The notes under the pieces are model-generated. The model had not been told where the DNA came from and searched no databases. It saw only the letters and a list, made by a program, of their open reading frames with translations. DNA of 64,000 nt, from contig JASAND010010571.1 in assembly GCA_030248195.1 (NCBI GenBank), positions 1 through 64,000 on the forward strand, in the 5' to 3' direction. Positions 34,203 through 45,417 of this stretch are shown here, piece by piece. This stretch comes from Trissonchulus latispiculum (taxonomy: Eukaryota; Nematoda; Enoplea; Enoplida; Ironidae). The translations under genes were made by a program, and so were the position numbers. The first letter of the stretch is position 1; each line of letters begins with the position of its first letter.

Positions 34203-35105
34203 ATCCGAACTACCCTTTCATGGGCAACCATCTTTGCAATAACAATGCAAAAAGTGTTTGATTATCCCAACTGTCTTTTTATGGGCAACCATCTTTCAAT
34301 AATGATGCTAAAAGTAGTCGGTTATCCCAACTGTCTTTTTATGGGCAACCATCTTTCAATAATGATGCTAAAAGTAGTCGGTTATCCCAACTGTCTTTTT
34401 ATGGGCAACCATCTTTCAATAATGATGCTAAAAGTAGTCGGTTATCCCAACTGTCTTTTTATGGGCAACCATCTTTCAATAATGATGCTAAAAGTAGTCG
34501 GTTATCCCAACTGTCTTTTTATGGGCAACCATCTTTCAATAATGATGCTAAAAGTAGTCGGTTATCCCAGCTGTCTTTTTATGGGCAACCATCTTTCAAT
34601 AATGATGCTAAAAGTAGTCGGTTATCCCAACTGTCTTTTTATGGGCAACCATCTTTCAATAATGATGCTAATAGTGGTCGGTTATCCCAACTGTCTTTTT
34701 ATGGGCAACCATCTTTCAATAATGATGCTAAAAGTAGTCTGTTATCCCAACTGTCTTTTTATGGGCAACCATCTTTGCAATAATGATGCTAATAGTAGTC
34801 GGTTATCCCAACTGTCTTTCTATGGCCAACCATCTTTGCAATAATGATGCTAATGGTGTTCGATTATCCCAACTGTCTTTTTATGGGCAACCATCTTTCA
34901 ATAATGATGCTAAAAGTGTTCGCTTATCCCAACTGTCTTTCTATGGGCAACCATCTTTCAATAATGATGCTAAAAGTGTTCGCTTATCCCAACTGTCTTT
35001 CTATGGGCAACCATCTTTGCAATAATGATGCTAAAAGTGTTCGCTTATCCCAACTGTCTTTCTATGGGCAACAATCTTTGCAATAATGATACTAAAAGTA
35101 GTCTG
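34203..35105 (+). repeat. 60-bp minisatellite, about 15 units, between the two Polinton arms
   Basis: The unit carries ATCCCAACTGTCTTTTTATG, GGCAACCATCTTTCAATAA and TGATGCTAAAAGTAGTCGG. Period is 60 bp for nine units, then 60-61. Units 2-8 are almost identical, the outer ones more diverged. It lies between the divergent cargo genes (minus) and polymerase gene (plus), so it may act in replication or as a shared control region. Because 60 is divisible by three, one frame stays open for 199 codons; that is not taken as a gene. Confidence 0.95.
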
Positions 35106-35258
35106 TTCAGCTTTCGTTCTGCTGTACAATAGACTTAGTCCATAATATGAAAGAAACAATCAGCCATTACTTCTACTAGAAGTCGTAATGAAACCTGATT
35201 AATTGATGGTTCATTATGCACTTATACATGATTCAAATGTATCCTTCAAAATTTAATC

Positions 35259-38200
35259 ATGGCAGGACATCAGTGTGTAACTTGTGGTAAATATTTTACC
35301 ATGAAAAAGAACTTGCTAGCTCATATCAGGCAAGTTTATGATGATGATCAACGATATAACTGTCCTTGCTGCAACAAATCATTTTCCCGGATGTCAAACA
35401 TGCTTAGACATAAGAGACTCCATACCGCTACTGATGAAAGAAGATCGGCCTTAAACGGTGCCTTGATAACCTTCACAGTACGACCAGATGCAAGTGTCAA
35501 AGATCCGTCAATATTCCTATCAACGCAGCTGCTTCTCATAAAATCAAAGCTCCAAGCCCAGCTTGTAGAGCATTATGGATTTAAGATTTGGATGAGCCTA
35601 AAAATAACTTTTGAAAAGGCAATGAATCCAAAGGAAACAATGGAATCACATTTCAATTGCAAGAGTCGTCCTATTCTCAAGGAAAGCAACATTGACGAAG
35701 AAATATCAGCAGGCTTCAACGAGATTCTTGCTCATTTGGAAACCTTCATTAGGAAAGGATCAGGTTGGGTATTGAGGGACATTAATTACTTGGATGTTCA
35801 CTTCGCTCGATACCAACCCTTGAGAGGTTCTTCATACATGCCTCTTCCTGAGTATATTCAACGAAAAAATGCCATCATCAATGTACAAAATTATGACAAT
35901 CGCTGCTTTCAGTGGGCAATTTTGTCCGCCTTGCATCCTGCAACTACCAATGCTCAACGACTGGCTCATTATTCGAGCTTCGTCAGTGAGCTAAACTTTA
36001 ATGGGATTTGCTTTCCCGTTACTGTTTCTTAGATTCCACAATTTGAAAATCAGAACAATTTAAGTGTTAATGTGTACGGTTTAGAAGAAAACAATGTAAT
36101 TCCATTGTACATTTCTAAACATACCGGTGATCGGCTCATCAACCTTATCCTACTGACGTCGGACTCTGGCTTCCACTACTGCTGGATTAAAAATCTCGAC
36201 AGATTGCTTGCTGATCAGAACAACCATAAAAGACGTAAACATTTTTGCCCAAGATGCCTGGTTCCTTGTTATTCTGCTGAAAAGAAAACCCTTCACCTTC
36301 AGCTGTGCAGCAATCACGATGCCACCAAAGTGGAGATCCCCAAGGATAAATGGCTCAGATTCAAAAATATTCACAGGATGCAACGAATACCTTATATAGT
36401 GAGTAATCTATTGCTGTTCTTATGTGGCTGTTACTTTATGTAAATTAGATGTATCATCTTTATGAGTACTTGCTTCTGAACAAATTATTTACCAAAGTTC
36501 GTGTTTCAGATATATGCAGACTTTGAATGCATCACAGAAAAGCTAGCCGGCTGTCAACAGAGGAACGATGCTTCATCCACAGTAAGATATCAGTTGCATA
36601 CGCCATGTAGCTTTGGAGTGGTTGGAGTTCAAGACTGCTGCGGTGATCAACCGGTGTATGAACAAAGCATCATCTACCGCGGGAAGAACACAGTCCGGAC
36701 ATTCTTGGAAACCCTTCTTCTGGTATGTTCAGAAACACTGGTGTACATTTCCGCAAACCGAGTTTCAACTTGATTGAAATAGTAATAAAATGTTCTTATT
36801 ACTGTAGTGATTAGATCTCTGTAGTGATTAGATTAGATTAGATTACTCTTACTGTTCCTCATGCTTTCAGAAAAGAGAAAGTATCAGAACAACCACACAG
36901 CTCCACTCAGACTTTCCCCTGAAGAGCAGCACCACCATGATAATTCATCAGATTGCCACATTTGTCAAAAGCCACTCAACAGAGATGATACTGTAAGGGA
37001 TCACTGTCACATATGTGGAACGTATAGAGGAGCTGCTCATAACCAGTGCAACTTGGGCTTTCGTCTAAACAGAGATATTGTTGTTGCTATCCACAATCTT
37101 AGAAGATATGATGGTCATCTCATTATGCAGGTAAATAGCTTTCGTTAATTAACTATTAGCTGATCTGAATTAATTGTAGGTAGGAAGGTCTGATTGTAGG
37201 TTTATTTTGTCTTGAATTACCAAATATTTTACAAGGACAAAAATTTAATAGCTGTTTTGTTTAGGAAATTGGTCTCATCTGCAATGAGCTTGGACTAACT
37301 TTGGACTGCATCCCAAAAGGTATGGAAGACTACCTCAGCTTCACCTTAAAAAGTAAAGATGCCAAATGGAAAATCAAGTTCATCGACACCTACCAGTTTC
37401 TTACGAGTTCATTAGACTCGCTTGTATCAAATTTGACTGCAGAAACCTTTCACTGCATGTCCAATGAATTTGGTCAAGATCAAATATCACTCCTTCTCAG
37501 AAAGGGAGTGTATCCTTATGACTACATGGATAACTGGGATCGCTTCAAAGAGAATCAACTGCCTCCTCAAGAATGCTTCCACAATAAGCTTAATCAGGAA
37601 CCATTAGAGGACAAGGATTATGATCATGCTCGAAATGTATGGACTGCATTTGGCATTCAAAATCTGGGACAGTATCATGACCTTTATTTAAAAACAGACA
37701 TCCTCCTTCTTGCTGATGTTTTCGAAAACTTTCGTCGTTTCGCCATAAAACATTATCAACTGGATCCCGCCCATTACCTCACTCTTCCTTCTTTTGCCTG
37801 GGATGCCTGTCTTAAAATGACCAAAGTGTGGTTGGAAATCCTAGAGGACCCGGATATGTATCTGTTTTTTGAAAACGGCATTCGTGGGGGGATCTCCATG
37901 ATCTCTCATAGGTTTGCTAAAGCCAACAATCCTCAGGTTCCTGACTTTGACCCCCAAAACCCAAACTCTTGGATTATGTACCTGGATGCAAATAATCTTT
38001 ATGGATGGACTATGATTCAGAAACTCCCCGTCAAAAGCTTCCGATGGCTCAGTCGAGCTGAAATTGACTTAATTGACTGGACTCTGCAAACGGATGACCA
38101 ATGCATTGGCTATGTCCTCGAAGTCGACCTTGACTATCCTCAAAACATCCATGATTCCCGCAACGATTATCCGTTGGCCCCAGAAAAACTGCTGATCAGA

Positions 38201-39246
38201 CCTGGCATGCTTAGTCCATATGCTCAATCACTTTGCGGAGATCTTGGCATAGCTCCATCCAAAGTGGAAAAGCTAGTCCCCAATCTACACGCCAAAACCA
38301 AATACATTATCCATTACCGAAACCTACGTCTTTACCTTCAACTAGGACTAAAACTCACCCATGTACACCGCGTCCTCCGATTTGAACAACGCCCCTGGAT
38401 GAAACCCTATATAATTTTTAACACTGAAATGCGTAAAAATGCAACAAATGACTTTGAAAAAGATTTGTTTAAATTGTTAAATAATGCAGTATTTGGTAAA
38501 ACTATGGAAAATGTTCGCCAGTATCAAACTGTGCATCTTGTATCTAATGAAAGCAATTTTGTAAAGCTAGTTTCTAAGCCTCGTTTTAACCGTGCTGTGA
38601 TATTTTCGGATGACTTGGTTGCTGTATCAATGAATCGAGTTTCTGTAAAGCTTTGTAAACCTATCTATGTTGAATTTAGCGTTCTTGACTTGTCTAAATA
38701 TTTGATGTATGATTTCCATTACAACTATATTGTACAAAAATATGGTACAAATGCAAAATTATTGTTTACTGATACAGATTCACTATGTTATTCTATTGAA
38801 ACTTCTAATGTATATTCAGATATGTACAATGATATTAGCTTATTTGATACAAGTGACTACCCGCAGTTTCATTTTCTTCATTCTACTCAGAACAAAAAGG
38901 TTTTGGGTAAAATGAAAGATGAGACTGCAGGTAGTCCTATTAGTGAATTTTGTGGCCTTCGTGCCAAAATGTACAGTTTTGTGTGTAATGGTGTTTTGAT
39001 AAAAAACGTGCAAAAGGTATAAAAAAGAATGTTGTAAAGAAATGTATTGCACATGCCGATTATGTAAACACTTTGCAACAGCGTACATCTATGTATCATA
39101 ATATGAATTTGATTCGTAGTAATTTGCACCAATTGTTTAGTGTACATTTGAACAAAACTAGTTTGTCTTGTTATGATGATAAACGTTATTTGTTAGATGA
39201 TGGTGTCACAAGTCATGCTTATGGCCATTATAAAATAAACTATTAA
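35259..39246 (+). pseudogene. Polinton protein-primed DNA polymerase B (pPolB), four exons
   Basis: This enzyme replicates the element from a terminal protein primer. Exons are 35,259-36,398, 36,510-36,722, 36,871-37,130 and 37,265-39,246. Introns are 111, 148 and 134 bp with GTGAGT/TTTCAG, GTATGT/TTTCAG and GTAAAT/TTTAG; the middle junction is one base out of phase. Start: two C2H2 fingers (CVTCGKYF..., CPCCNKSF...). Exonuclease motifs: [28 protein letters not shown] second zinc cluster: CHICQKPL, DHCHICG. Polymerase motifs: [10 protein letters not shown] (A), [13 protein letters not shown] (B), FTDTDSL (C). Defects are an in-frame TAG at 36,030-36,032 and a frameshift near 39,000, after which the conserved end (YDDKRYLLDDG) runs in another frame. 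Confidence 0.93.
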
Positions 39247-39393
39247 AGAATTGAATTTTTCTGTAGTTAGGAAATGGATAAGATTTACTATAGCTTGAAG
39301 GATTCAGGATCATTAAGTAGCATCGAAAAGCTTCATACAGCTTCTAAAGCGGCTGGGTTGGATGTCAGTAGAAAGGATGTTAAGGAATGGCTA

Positions 39394-41018
39394 TAGTAAA
39401 GGTTCGAAAAAAAATACTATTTGGCAACTTTTTGGATAACTTTTTATAGGATTGCCGTAGAGATCCCGGATATGGCCCAGCATGTGTCGGGTGGGGTCTA
39501 GTTTCTTCCCATGCCCAAAGATCCCGGGCAAGGCCTGCGCTTTCAGAAAAATTTTGAAAATTGACTGTATTTTTTTTTCGGACCCAAATCGAAAAAAATA
39601 CACGGGGTCGAAAAAAAAATACAGGGCCAAAAATTCGCCTTTTCACTATTTAGCGCCAAAATGACTACACAAATCGTATATACAGATTCTGCTCATGCAT
39701 TTCCCGTTGACTATTGACCCATCTTTCCAGTCTATGGTGGTTAATTTTCATTAGATAGGCTGCCTACCGCATTTGGCCCGAAAAACTTTTTCATCTGGCC
39801 CGATACTGTTTTTAACATACAGTAATGTCAATAATGTTGCTTATTCAGTGGCCATAATTTGTTTTTTATTCTGAACAAACGTAACGACAAAGAATAAATA
39901 TCCATCAGACATCTAGAAGACCTTCTGAAAACCGTCATAGATGCTCATGCCTGTTAACATGAGTTCAGGAATCCCAATGACTACCGGAAGGGGTCGTCTA
40001 CGTTGTTATTAATTCTCTAGCCATGGGCACAACTGATTATAAACCATCATTTAGCTCATTCAAAGTCGAAAAAATTGTAAGTTTTCAGTTCAGTGCTGAA
40101 AGCTTGTCTGCTGAGAAACCTGGCAGCCCGATCTGAGCATGTGAACGTAGAAAAAGTCGTTATAGTTTACCATACGGTATTATTTATTAAGTTTACTCTG
40201 GATTCGTAATTTCCTGAGCTTTTTCAACTAGTTTCAATTCTCTAACTACCTGGAATATCGTCGACTTTTGTTACCGAGACTGTCGCAAGCAATTTACTCC
40301 GGGTTGAAGTCCTGAAAATGCAGTAGCGAAAGGCTACTCGCTTCTAAACTTGAATGAATATTACTGGAATCATTGCTATAGCTGTAAATACTAGCATAAA
40401 ACAGCGCTAAAAGTCATTGCAGTAAAGTTCTGCTCAGTTGAGGACAAATTTTCAAGCCAATCATACGGCACTGTAGTAAGGTAAAGATTGACCCCTATGA
40501 ATCAACCGAGGAGACCGTCAGTGCATGCTACAGTTATAAATACCGCTAAAAACGCGGAAACTCGACACCTGGTCGATTTCCAGCAGCTAAAATAAGAATT
40601 TTCTGGTGTATTTTTATTTCGGACCCAAGTGCCCAGCGGGTCCGAAAAAAAATACACCCGCTGCTGCGCAACTGTGCGGCGCAGGGGCGCCCGAACCTAT
40701 TGCCAAAAAAACTAGAAGCAATGTCTATTATGTTAAAACAATAGGTGCTACTATAGCTTTAGTGTAGCGAACAAGAGCCAAAAAGTTGCCAACTGATCCA
40801 AAAGTTGAAAACCAACTTCTTCATAGTACCATTTTTGAGTCCTCAGCCTGCGTGAGTGCGGGGCCTTGGGGAAACGGTCATACCATGGCTGGATATAAAT
40901 AAGCTTGCGCTTTTATGGGGTACAGTTTGGCTGGGCTCCGTAGCTTCTAGCCCGACTTAGGGTGGGTGTATTTTTTTTTCGGACCCGGCCGGTGTAGTTT
41001 TTTTTCGAACCTTTACTA
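39394..41018. mobile_element. 1.6-kb TA-flanked TIR element in integrase
   Basis: Ends TAGTAAAGGTTCGAAAAAAA and TTTTTTCGAACCTTTACTA are inverted repeats and TA flanks both sides. Its removal leaves the integrase frame continuous across the site, confirming exact boundaries. Internal words TTTTTTTCGGACCC and GGGTCCGAAAAAAA recur (39,571; 40,605; 40,970). No transposase seen. A TA target suits Tc1/mariner or another TA-targeting family. Confidence 0.88.
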
Positions 41019-41182
41019 TACAGAGTCAAGAATCATATACTTTACATAAACAGCGAAAACTTAAATTTAAACGTCGCCGAATTGTTACAAAAGGAATCGA
41101 TGATTTATGGCAAATGGATCTCGCTGATATGACTAATGTTTCGAAATGGAACGATAATTTCAAATATATTTTAGTAGTCATA

Positions 41183-42451
41183 GTATGTCGTAGGTACTAA
41201 TCCTTAATGTGTGCTGGTTTAAATATTTTGGTGTTAGATTGGAAAACGGTTAAATGAATTGCATATTGCTCAATCACACGGAAACAGTCCTATACTGAGG
41301 TCTATCGTAACAACTTTACTTAACTATAATTTTTTAGCTTATGCGGATGTGAACAGATTAAAAATCAGCAAATAATTGTAGAGTCCTCAATTATACAGAA
41401 ACAGTTCTATACAGAGGTCTATCTTTACAACTTCTAATTAACTAAAATTCTTTCGGATTATGCGGGTTTTGAACCGATTACAAATCAGTATATCGTTTGG
41501 CTGACGAAATTGGAAAAGTTATCGTTTAGAAGCAAATGGCGGTTAAAGAAAATGTTAAAGTTGATTCTCGACCGCTTGATCGGGTGATAACAATCACTAG
41601 AGAGAATGTTACTGCATCTTTCGCATAATATACCAGAAGAGTTCGTAGATATTTCCCCCTTTAAATTAAGGAAACTGATATTGTTTTGTCTTCTTGTGTT
41701 ATTTTTTCTTATGCAAATGAAAATGTGAATGAAACTTGAGTCAATGTTGTTAATTGAGGAGGGGATTTCTTAGTATAAATATAGATATATCAGTTCATGA
41801 AGTAATTACTATTTTGATTTTTTCTTACTGTTGAAGAAAGTTTTTCAAACACAAATATTTTATTTTTATTAATTTGTTCAATAGCTAAGAGAAATATCAG
41901 AACTCAATAAAAGGTGATTTATATCTTATATATTTTTATTTTGAAAAAATTTTATTTTTTATGGTTTTTAGATTTAAACAAAGTATAAAATGCACTAAGC
42001 AAGTTTTTCACATTGTATAGTTTGTCATAATCACTTATCAAATAAATGTTTTAACTAACTAACTATGATATTTGTACAACTGTATTTTCTTGTGTTTTCT
42101 TGTATTAGATCACTCTAATCACACTTCCTGAGGCGACTGGCGGCGAAACGATCTTTCAAATATTTTCGTCTAATGTTCCAAAAAGTTCAAAAAACTTTGT
42201 TCAACACTTCTCCACTGATGAGCCGCAAGTGTTTGAACCAAGTCTGGTAGAGGTCGCATGCACTACTAATATAGAAAGTATATATGTTTTTCACGTTTAC
42301 AAATGGAAAGTTCATTAATTAACAGGAGAGTATTTATGTATTTCTTTAATATTTGGGTCGGACTGCTATCTTGAGTTAACTTCTTTCCGAATAAAATCTC
42401 CGAAAAGGAAAATAAGAAGTTGGTACGTAACCTAACTTGTTCCTTTCATAG
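41183..42451. other. Intron-like interruption of the integrase gene
   Basis: AT-rich, without a gene. GTATGT opens it and CATAG closes it. TCATAG occurs at both edges (41,178-41,183 and 42,446-42,451). It contains a diverged internal duplication (GAAACAGT.CTATAC.GAGGTCTATC at about 41,280 and 41,398). Confidence 0.55.
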
Positions 42452-43202
42452 ATACGTTCAGTAAATTTTTATGGGCGATAGCAGTACGGGATAAAAAACC
42501 GGAAACTATTATTAATGCATTTTCCAAGATTTCGCGAACTCCAAAACATTTAATGACTGATAAAGGAGGAGAGTTTCTAAATTTAAAATTAAAAATTACT
42601 GCAAAGAGAGAGATATAAACTACTATACGAGTCAGAATCCGGATACTAAAGCAGCGATTGCTGAACGTGTAATTCGAACTCTTAAATCGAAAATTTACAA
42701 ATACTTTACACACTCAAATTCTTGGCGGTATATTGATGTGTTGCAAGAATTGGTGACATCTTACAATCATTCAAAACATCGAAGTATAGGTATGAGGCCA
42801 ATTGACGTCAACGAAGATAACGCAGAAGAAGTAAGGGATAAACTATTTCCGCCGACAGATCGAATTATAAAGTATAAATTTAATTTAGGAGATTTAGTTA
42901 GAATCACAAAGGAGCGAGGAGTTTTTCAGAAAGGATATTTACCGTTGTGGACAAGGGAAATTTTTAGTATAAGTTCACAAATTCCTAGTGATCCTGTTGT
43001 ATATAAAATAAAAGATGCAAATGGAGAACAAATTGTTGGAACATTTTATGAGCCAGAACTGCAAAAAGTTATTCAAACTGATGAGGTATATAAAGTTGGA
43101 AAGGTTTTAAAGAAACGAAGGCAAAAAGGTAAAGTGCAGTATCTGGTGAAATGGTTAGGATACCCCCCAACTATGAATTCCTGGATTAATGAGGATGACA
43201 TA

Positions 43203-43420
43203 GTCGGCTGACAGCTAACGACTGACGGCTGACGGCTGACGACTTATGGCTGACGGCTGACGAATTACGGCTGACGGCTGACGGCTGACGACTTACTGCT
43301 TACGGCTGACACTGACGGCTTCCGGCTGACGGCTGACGACTTACGGCTGACACTGACGGCTTCCGGCTGACGGCTGACGAGTTACTGCTGACGGCTTACG
43401 GCTGACACTGACGAGGAAAA
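43203..43420. repeat. Degenerate CTGACGG minisatellite
   Basis: Tandem CTGACGG / CTTACGG words, grouped in larger units with ACACTGACGGCTTCCGG, fill the gap between integrase stop and ATPase start. Confidence 0.9.
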
Positions 43421-43433
43421 ATATAAAAGGAGT

Positions 43434-44144
43434 ATGATAATAATCTACGCAGTCGCCATGTATAAATGCAATCAGTGCAACTCTGAATTCAAGCATCGGC
43501 AAAGCTTGCACAAACACTGCAAAACTCATAAAGCATCCAAAGAGCCAATTTTTAAGTTTTATGCTCCATTTACAATGATAGTTAGTGGGATGACTGGCTC
43601 TGGCAAAACGAAATTTGTTATTGATTTGATCAAGAACAAGCTGATTGAACCGATGCCACCAAATATAATGCTTTGTTACAGTATGCCACAAAAAATTTAC
43701 GAGGATATTCCTGCCACATTGCTCGAAGGATTCCCCGAAGAGCTACCAGAGAAAAATACATTGCTAATTTTAGATGACTTGATGAGTGAAGCAAATGATA
43801 AACAAATTACACAACTGTTTACTAAAATGAGACATGTAAATGTGAGCACAATTTTTATTGTACAAAACTTGTATTTTGAATCTAAATATATGCGCACAGT
43901 TACTCGTAATGCCCAGTATATTATACTTTTCCCAAACTTTAGAGATGTATCTATGATTAGTACAATTGGCAGACAAATGTTTCCAGCGAAAAAAGATTTT
44001 CTGTCAGAAGCTTTCCAAATGGCAACAAAGGACCCTTTTGGTTATCTCGTCCTTAATTTAAAACCAGGTAGCGATGCCAAGCTAAGAGTCATTAGCGGAA
44101 TTTTTCCAAGTGAAAAGCCTTATGCTTACGTACCGAGAATATAA
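43434..44144 (+). CDS. Polinton genome-packaging ATPase with N-terminal C2H2 finger
   Basis: FtsK/HerA-type P-loop ATPase, the motor expected to pump DNA into the capsid. Walker A is GMTGSGKT (residues 52-59) and Walker B LLILDD (about 110-115). The probable start is the Met at 43,458, since residues before it are unlike the family. The N-terminus is a C2H2 finger (YKCNQCNSEFKHR, HKHCKTH), unlike most packaging ATPases and similar to the fingers on the polymerase gene. The frame is intact over about 228 residues, normal for Polintons. The next gene starts 31 bp later. Confidence 0.92.
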   Translation: MIIIYAVAMYKCNQCNSEFKHRQSLHKHCKTHKASKEPIFKFYAPFTMIVSGMTGSGKTKFVIDLIKNKLIEPMPPNIMLCYSMPQKIYEDIPATLLEGFPEELPEKNTLLILDDLMSEANDKQITQLFTKMRHVNVSTIFIVQNLYFESKYMRTVTRNAQYIILFPNFRDVSMISTIGRQMFPAKKDFLSEAFQMATKDPFGYLVLNLKPGSDAKLRVISGIFPSEKPYAYVPRI

Positions 44145-44174
44145 AAGTACAATATCTTGCTTTGAAACCAAATC

Positions 44175-44477
44175 ATGGCTCAGAAATATATTCATACACT
44201 AACCTTTTTAAAATCAGCTCCGCAAAATGTAGTAAACGCTACAATCTCATCTGCTACTAAAGATTTGATCACTGCTTTCGCAGAAATATCATTTAATGCT
44301 TTGTATGGAGATTTTGCACTAAATATGCACGAAAAAAGGAAACTTAGAAAGTTTAAGAAAGATATTATCATTCTGGCAGACAAGAAAGTTGCAATTGCAA
44401 CTAAACGAAAAAGTCTTAAAAGGAAGGCATTAGTACATACATTGTTAGATGTCATGCTGAAATGGCTAAACGAGTAG
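44175..44477 (+). CDS. Small basic conserved Polinton protein
   Basis: 100 residues. The central basic stretch (MHEKRKLRKFKK, KKVAIATKRKSLKRK) is the pattern I recognise from the roughly 100-residue lysine-rich protein found beside ATPase in many Mavericks, probably a virion core or DNA-condensing protein. It overlaps the next gene by 16 bp, as in compact viral transcription units. Function is unproven. Confidence 0.65.
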   Translation: MAQKYIHTLTFLKSAPQNVVNATISSATKDLITAFAEISFNALYGDFALNMHEKRKLRKFKKDIIILADKKVAIATKRKSLKRKALVHTLLDVMLKWLNE

Positions 44478-44839
44478 CTCTTATACCTTCTTCACCAGTG
44501 AAGACATCAGCAGCAGCGGTTCATCCTGTTATAAAGCTTGTTGAGGAAAAACCTGATCTAGTATCACTTTTCCCGAAACATTTACGCAATAAAGCGTCTC
44601 TATTCTTACAACATGTCACTGTAGAAACAGACAGTAATGGTCGAGTAATTTATCCTGACAAAACGATTGGTTCAAATTTATATGATCTCGTACGATACTT
44701 TATAACACCTGCTAAATTTAGTCCACAGCGACCTCTAGATGTCCCCAAGTTTGAACAGCTTTTAGATTCTGTGCCCAAATCTGCATTCGGTGTTGGACGT
44801 GTTTCGCAACCTATAAAATGGTTAAATTATGAAACCTAG
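44462..44839 (+). CDS. Conserved Polinton structural protein (putative)
   Basis: 125 residues. The C-terminal half (GSNLYDLVRYFITP, LDVPKFEQLLDSVPKSAFG) has the pattern seen in a short protein next to ATPase and capsid genes of many Mavericks: 'GS...DLLRY', then 'P..W..F...L...'. The N-terminal third is variable. Probably a virion component, precise role unknown. It starts inside the preceding gene and ends 77 bp before NADAR. Confidence 0.55.
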   Translation: MAKRVALIPSSPVKTSAAAVHPVIKLVEEKPDLVSLFPKHLRNKASLFLQHVTVETDSNGRVIYPDKTIGSNLYDLVRYFITPAKFSPQRPLDVPKFEQLLDSVPKSAFGVGRVSQPIKWLNYET

Positions 44840-44916
44840 CACAACAATGCTGCAAAGGCTGCATATAATTTGATCAGTTTTTTCCTAAAATTACGATAAA
44901 TTGCTATAAATCTACG

Positions 44917-45417
44917 ATGCCTACCTATTATTGCCTTTCCCTGGATGGTCAGCCGCTCATTCTGTTTCATTCGGGCTGGTCACCATTCAGTAACTTCCAC
45001 ATTACACAATTTACTCTACGTGGAATCCAGTACAATTGCGTTGAACAATATTATCAAAGTGAAAAAGCCGAATATTTTAATGACCTGGAGACGTATCATG
45101 ATATAATGATGGCACGCTCACCTCGTGTTCAGAAGCAACTTGCTAAAGGAGTTAAAAACTATGATAAACAAAAGTGGATGGTTGTCGCTGAAGATGTCAT
45201 GGTCATGGGAGTACGAGCCAAGTTTACCCAGAACCAATCACTCAAAAATATATTGCTGCAAACCCAGGATTTCACTATTGCTGAAGCCTCCAAATATGAT
45301 AAATATTGGGGCATTGGATTGGATATCAACGATGAACGAGTTATAAATATAAATGACTGGCCCGGTGACAATGTCCTTGGACAATTATTAATGCGTATTA
45401 GAAATGAATATCGTTAA
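44917..45417 (+). CDS. NADAR-family protein (YbiA-like)
   Basis: 166 residues, intact and about the length of the whole domain. Family landmarks in order: FHSGWSPFSNF (17-27), FTLRGIQYNCVEQYYQSEKA (32-51), SPRVQKQLAKGV (68-79), VRAKFTQN (99-106), EASKYDKYWGIGL (123-135), NVLGQLLMRIR (152-162). NADAR proteins are linked to NAD+/ADP-ribose chemistry. Bacterial YbiA acts as an N-glycosidase on riboflavin intermediates, and other members remove ADP-ribose from guanine. Here it could counter host ADP-ribosylation or process nucleotides; that is inference. It overlaps the TBP gene by 14 bp, so both are probably expressed as element genes. I know of no standard Polinton gene of this family. Confidence 0.9.
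   Translation: MPTYYCLSLDGQPLILFHSGWSPFSNFHITQFTLRGIQYNCVEQYYQSEKAEYFNDLETYHDIMMARSPRVQKQLAKGVKNYDKQKWMVVAEDVMVMGVRAKFTQNQSLKNILLQTQDFTIAEASKYDKYWGIGLDINDERVININDWPGDNVLGQLLMRIRNEYR

Larger units (their letters stand above)
39274..43211 (+). pseudogene. Polinton retroviral-type integrase with chromodomain, interrupted
   Basis: DDE integrase that inserts the element. It is present in pieces. The N-terminal part (39,274-39,393, starting MDKIYYSLKD) is cut by a 1.6-kb transposon. Then 41,021-41,182 has the first Asp (DLWQMDLADM), followed by a 1.27-kb interruption. 42,451 onward has the second Asp (LMTDKGGEF) and the Glu (AAIAERVIRTLK), with a one-base shift near 42,590. The frame is then open to 43,211 and ends in a chromodomain (YLVKWLGYPPTMNSW), which can bind methylated histone tails. 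The interruption at 41,183 starts GTATGT and ends CATAG like an intron, but splicing leaves the frame one base out; a TCATAG direct repeat at its edges also fits an insertion. The gene is inactive as it stands. Confidence 0.9.

Noticed and set aside
34245..35086. Long open frames with a 20-residue repeat
   Set aside because: They arise because the minisatellite period (60 bp) is divisible by three. There is no start context and no similarity to any protein.
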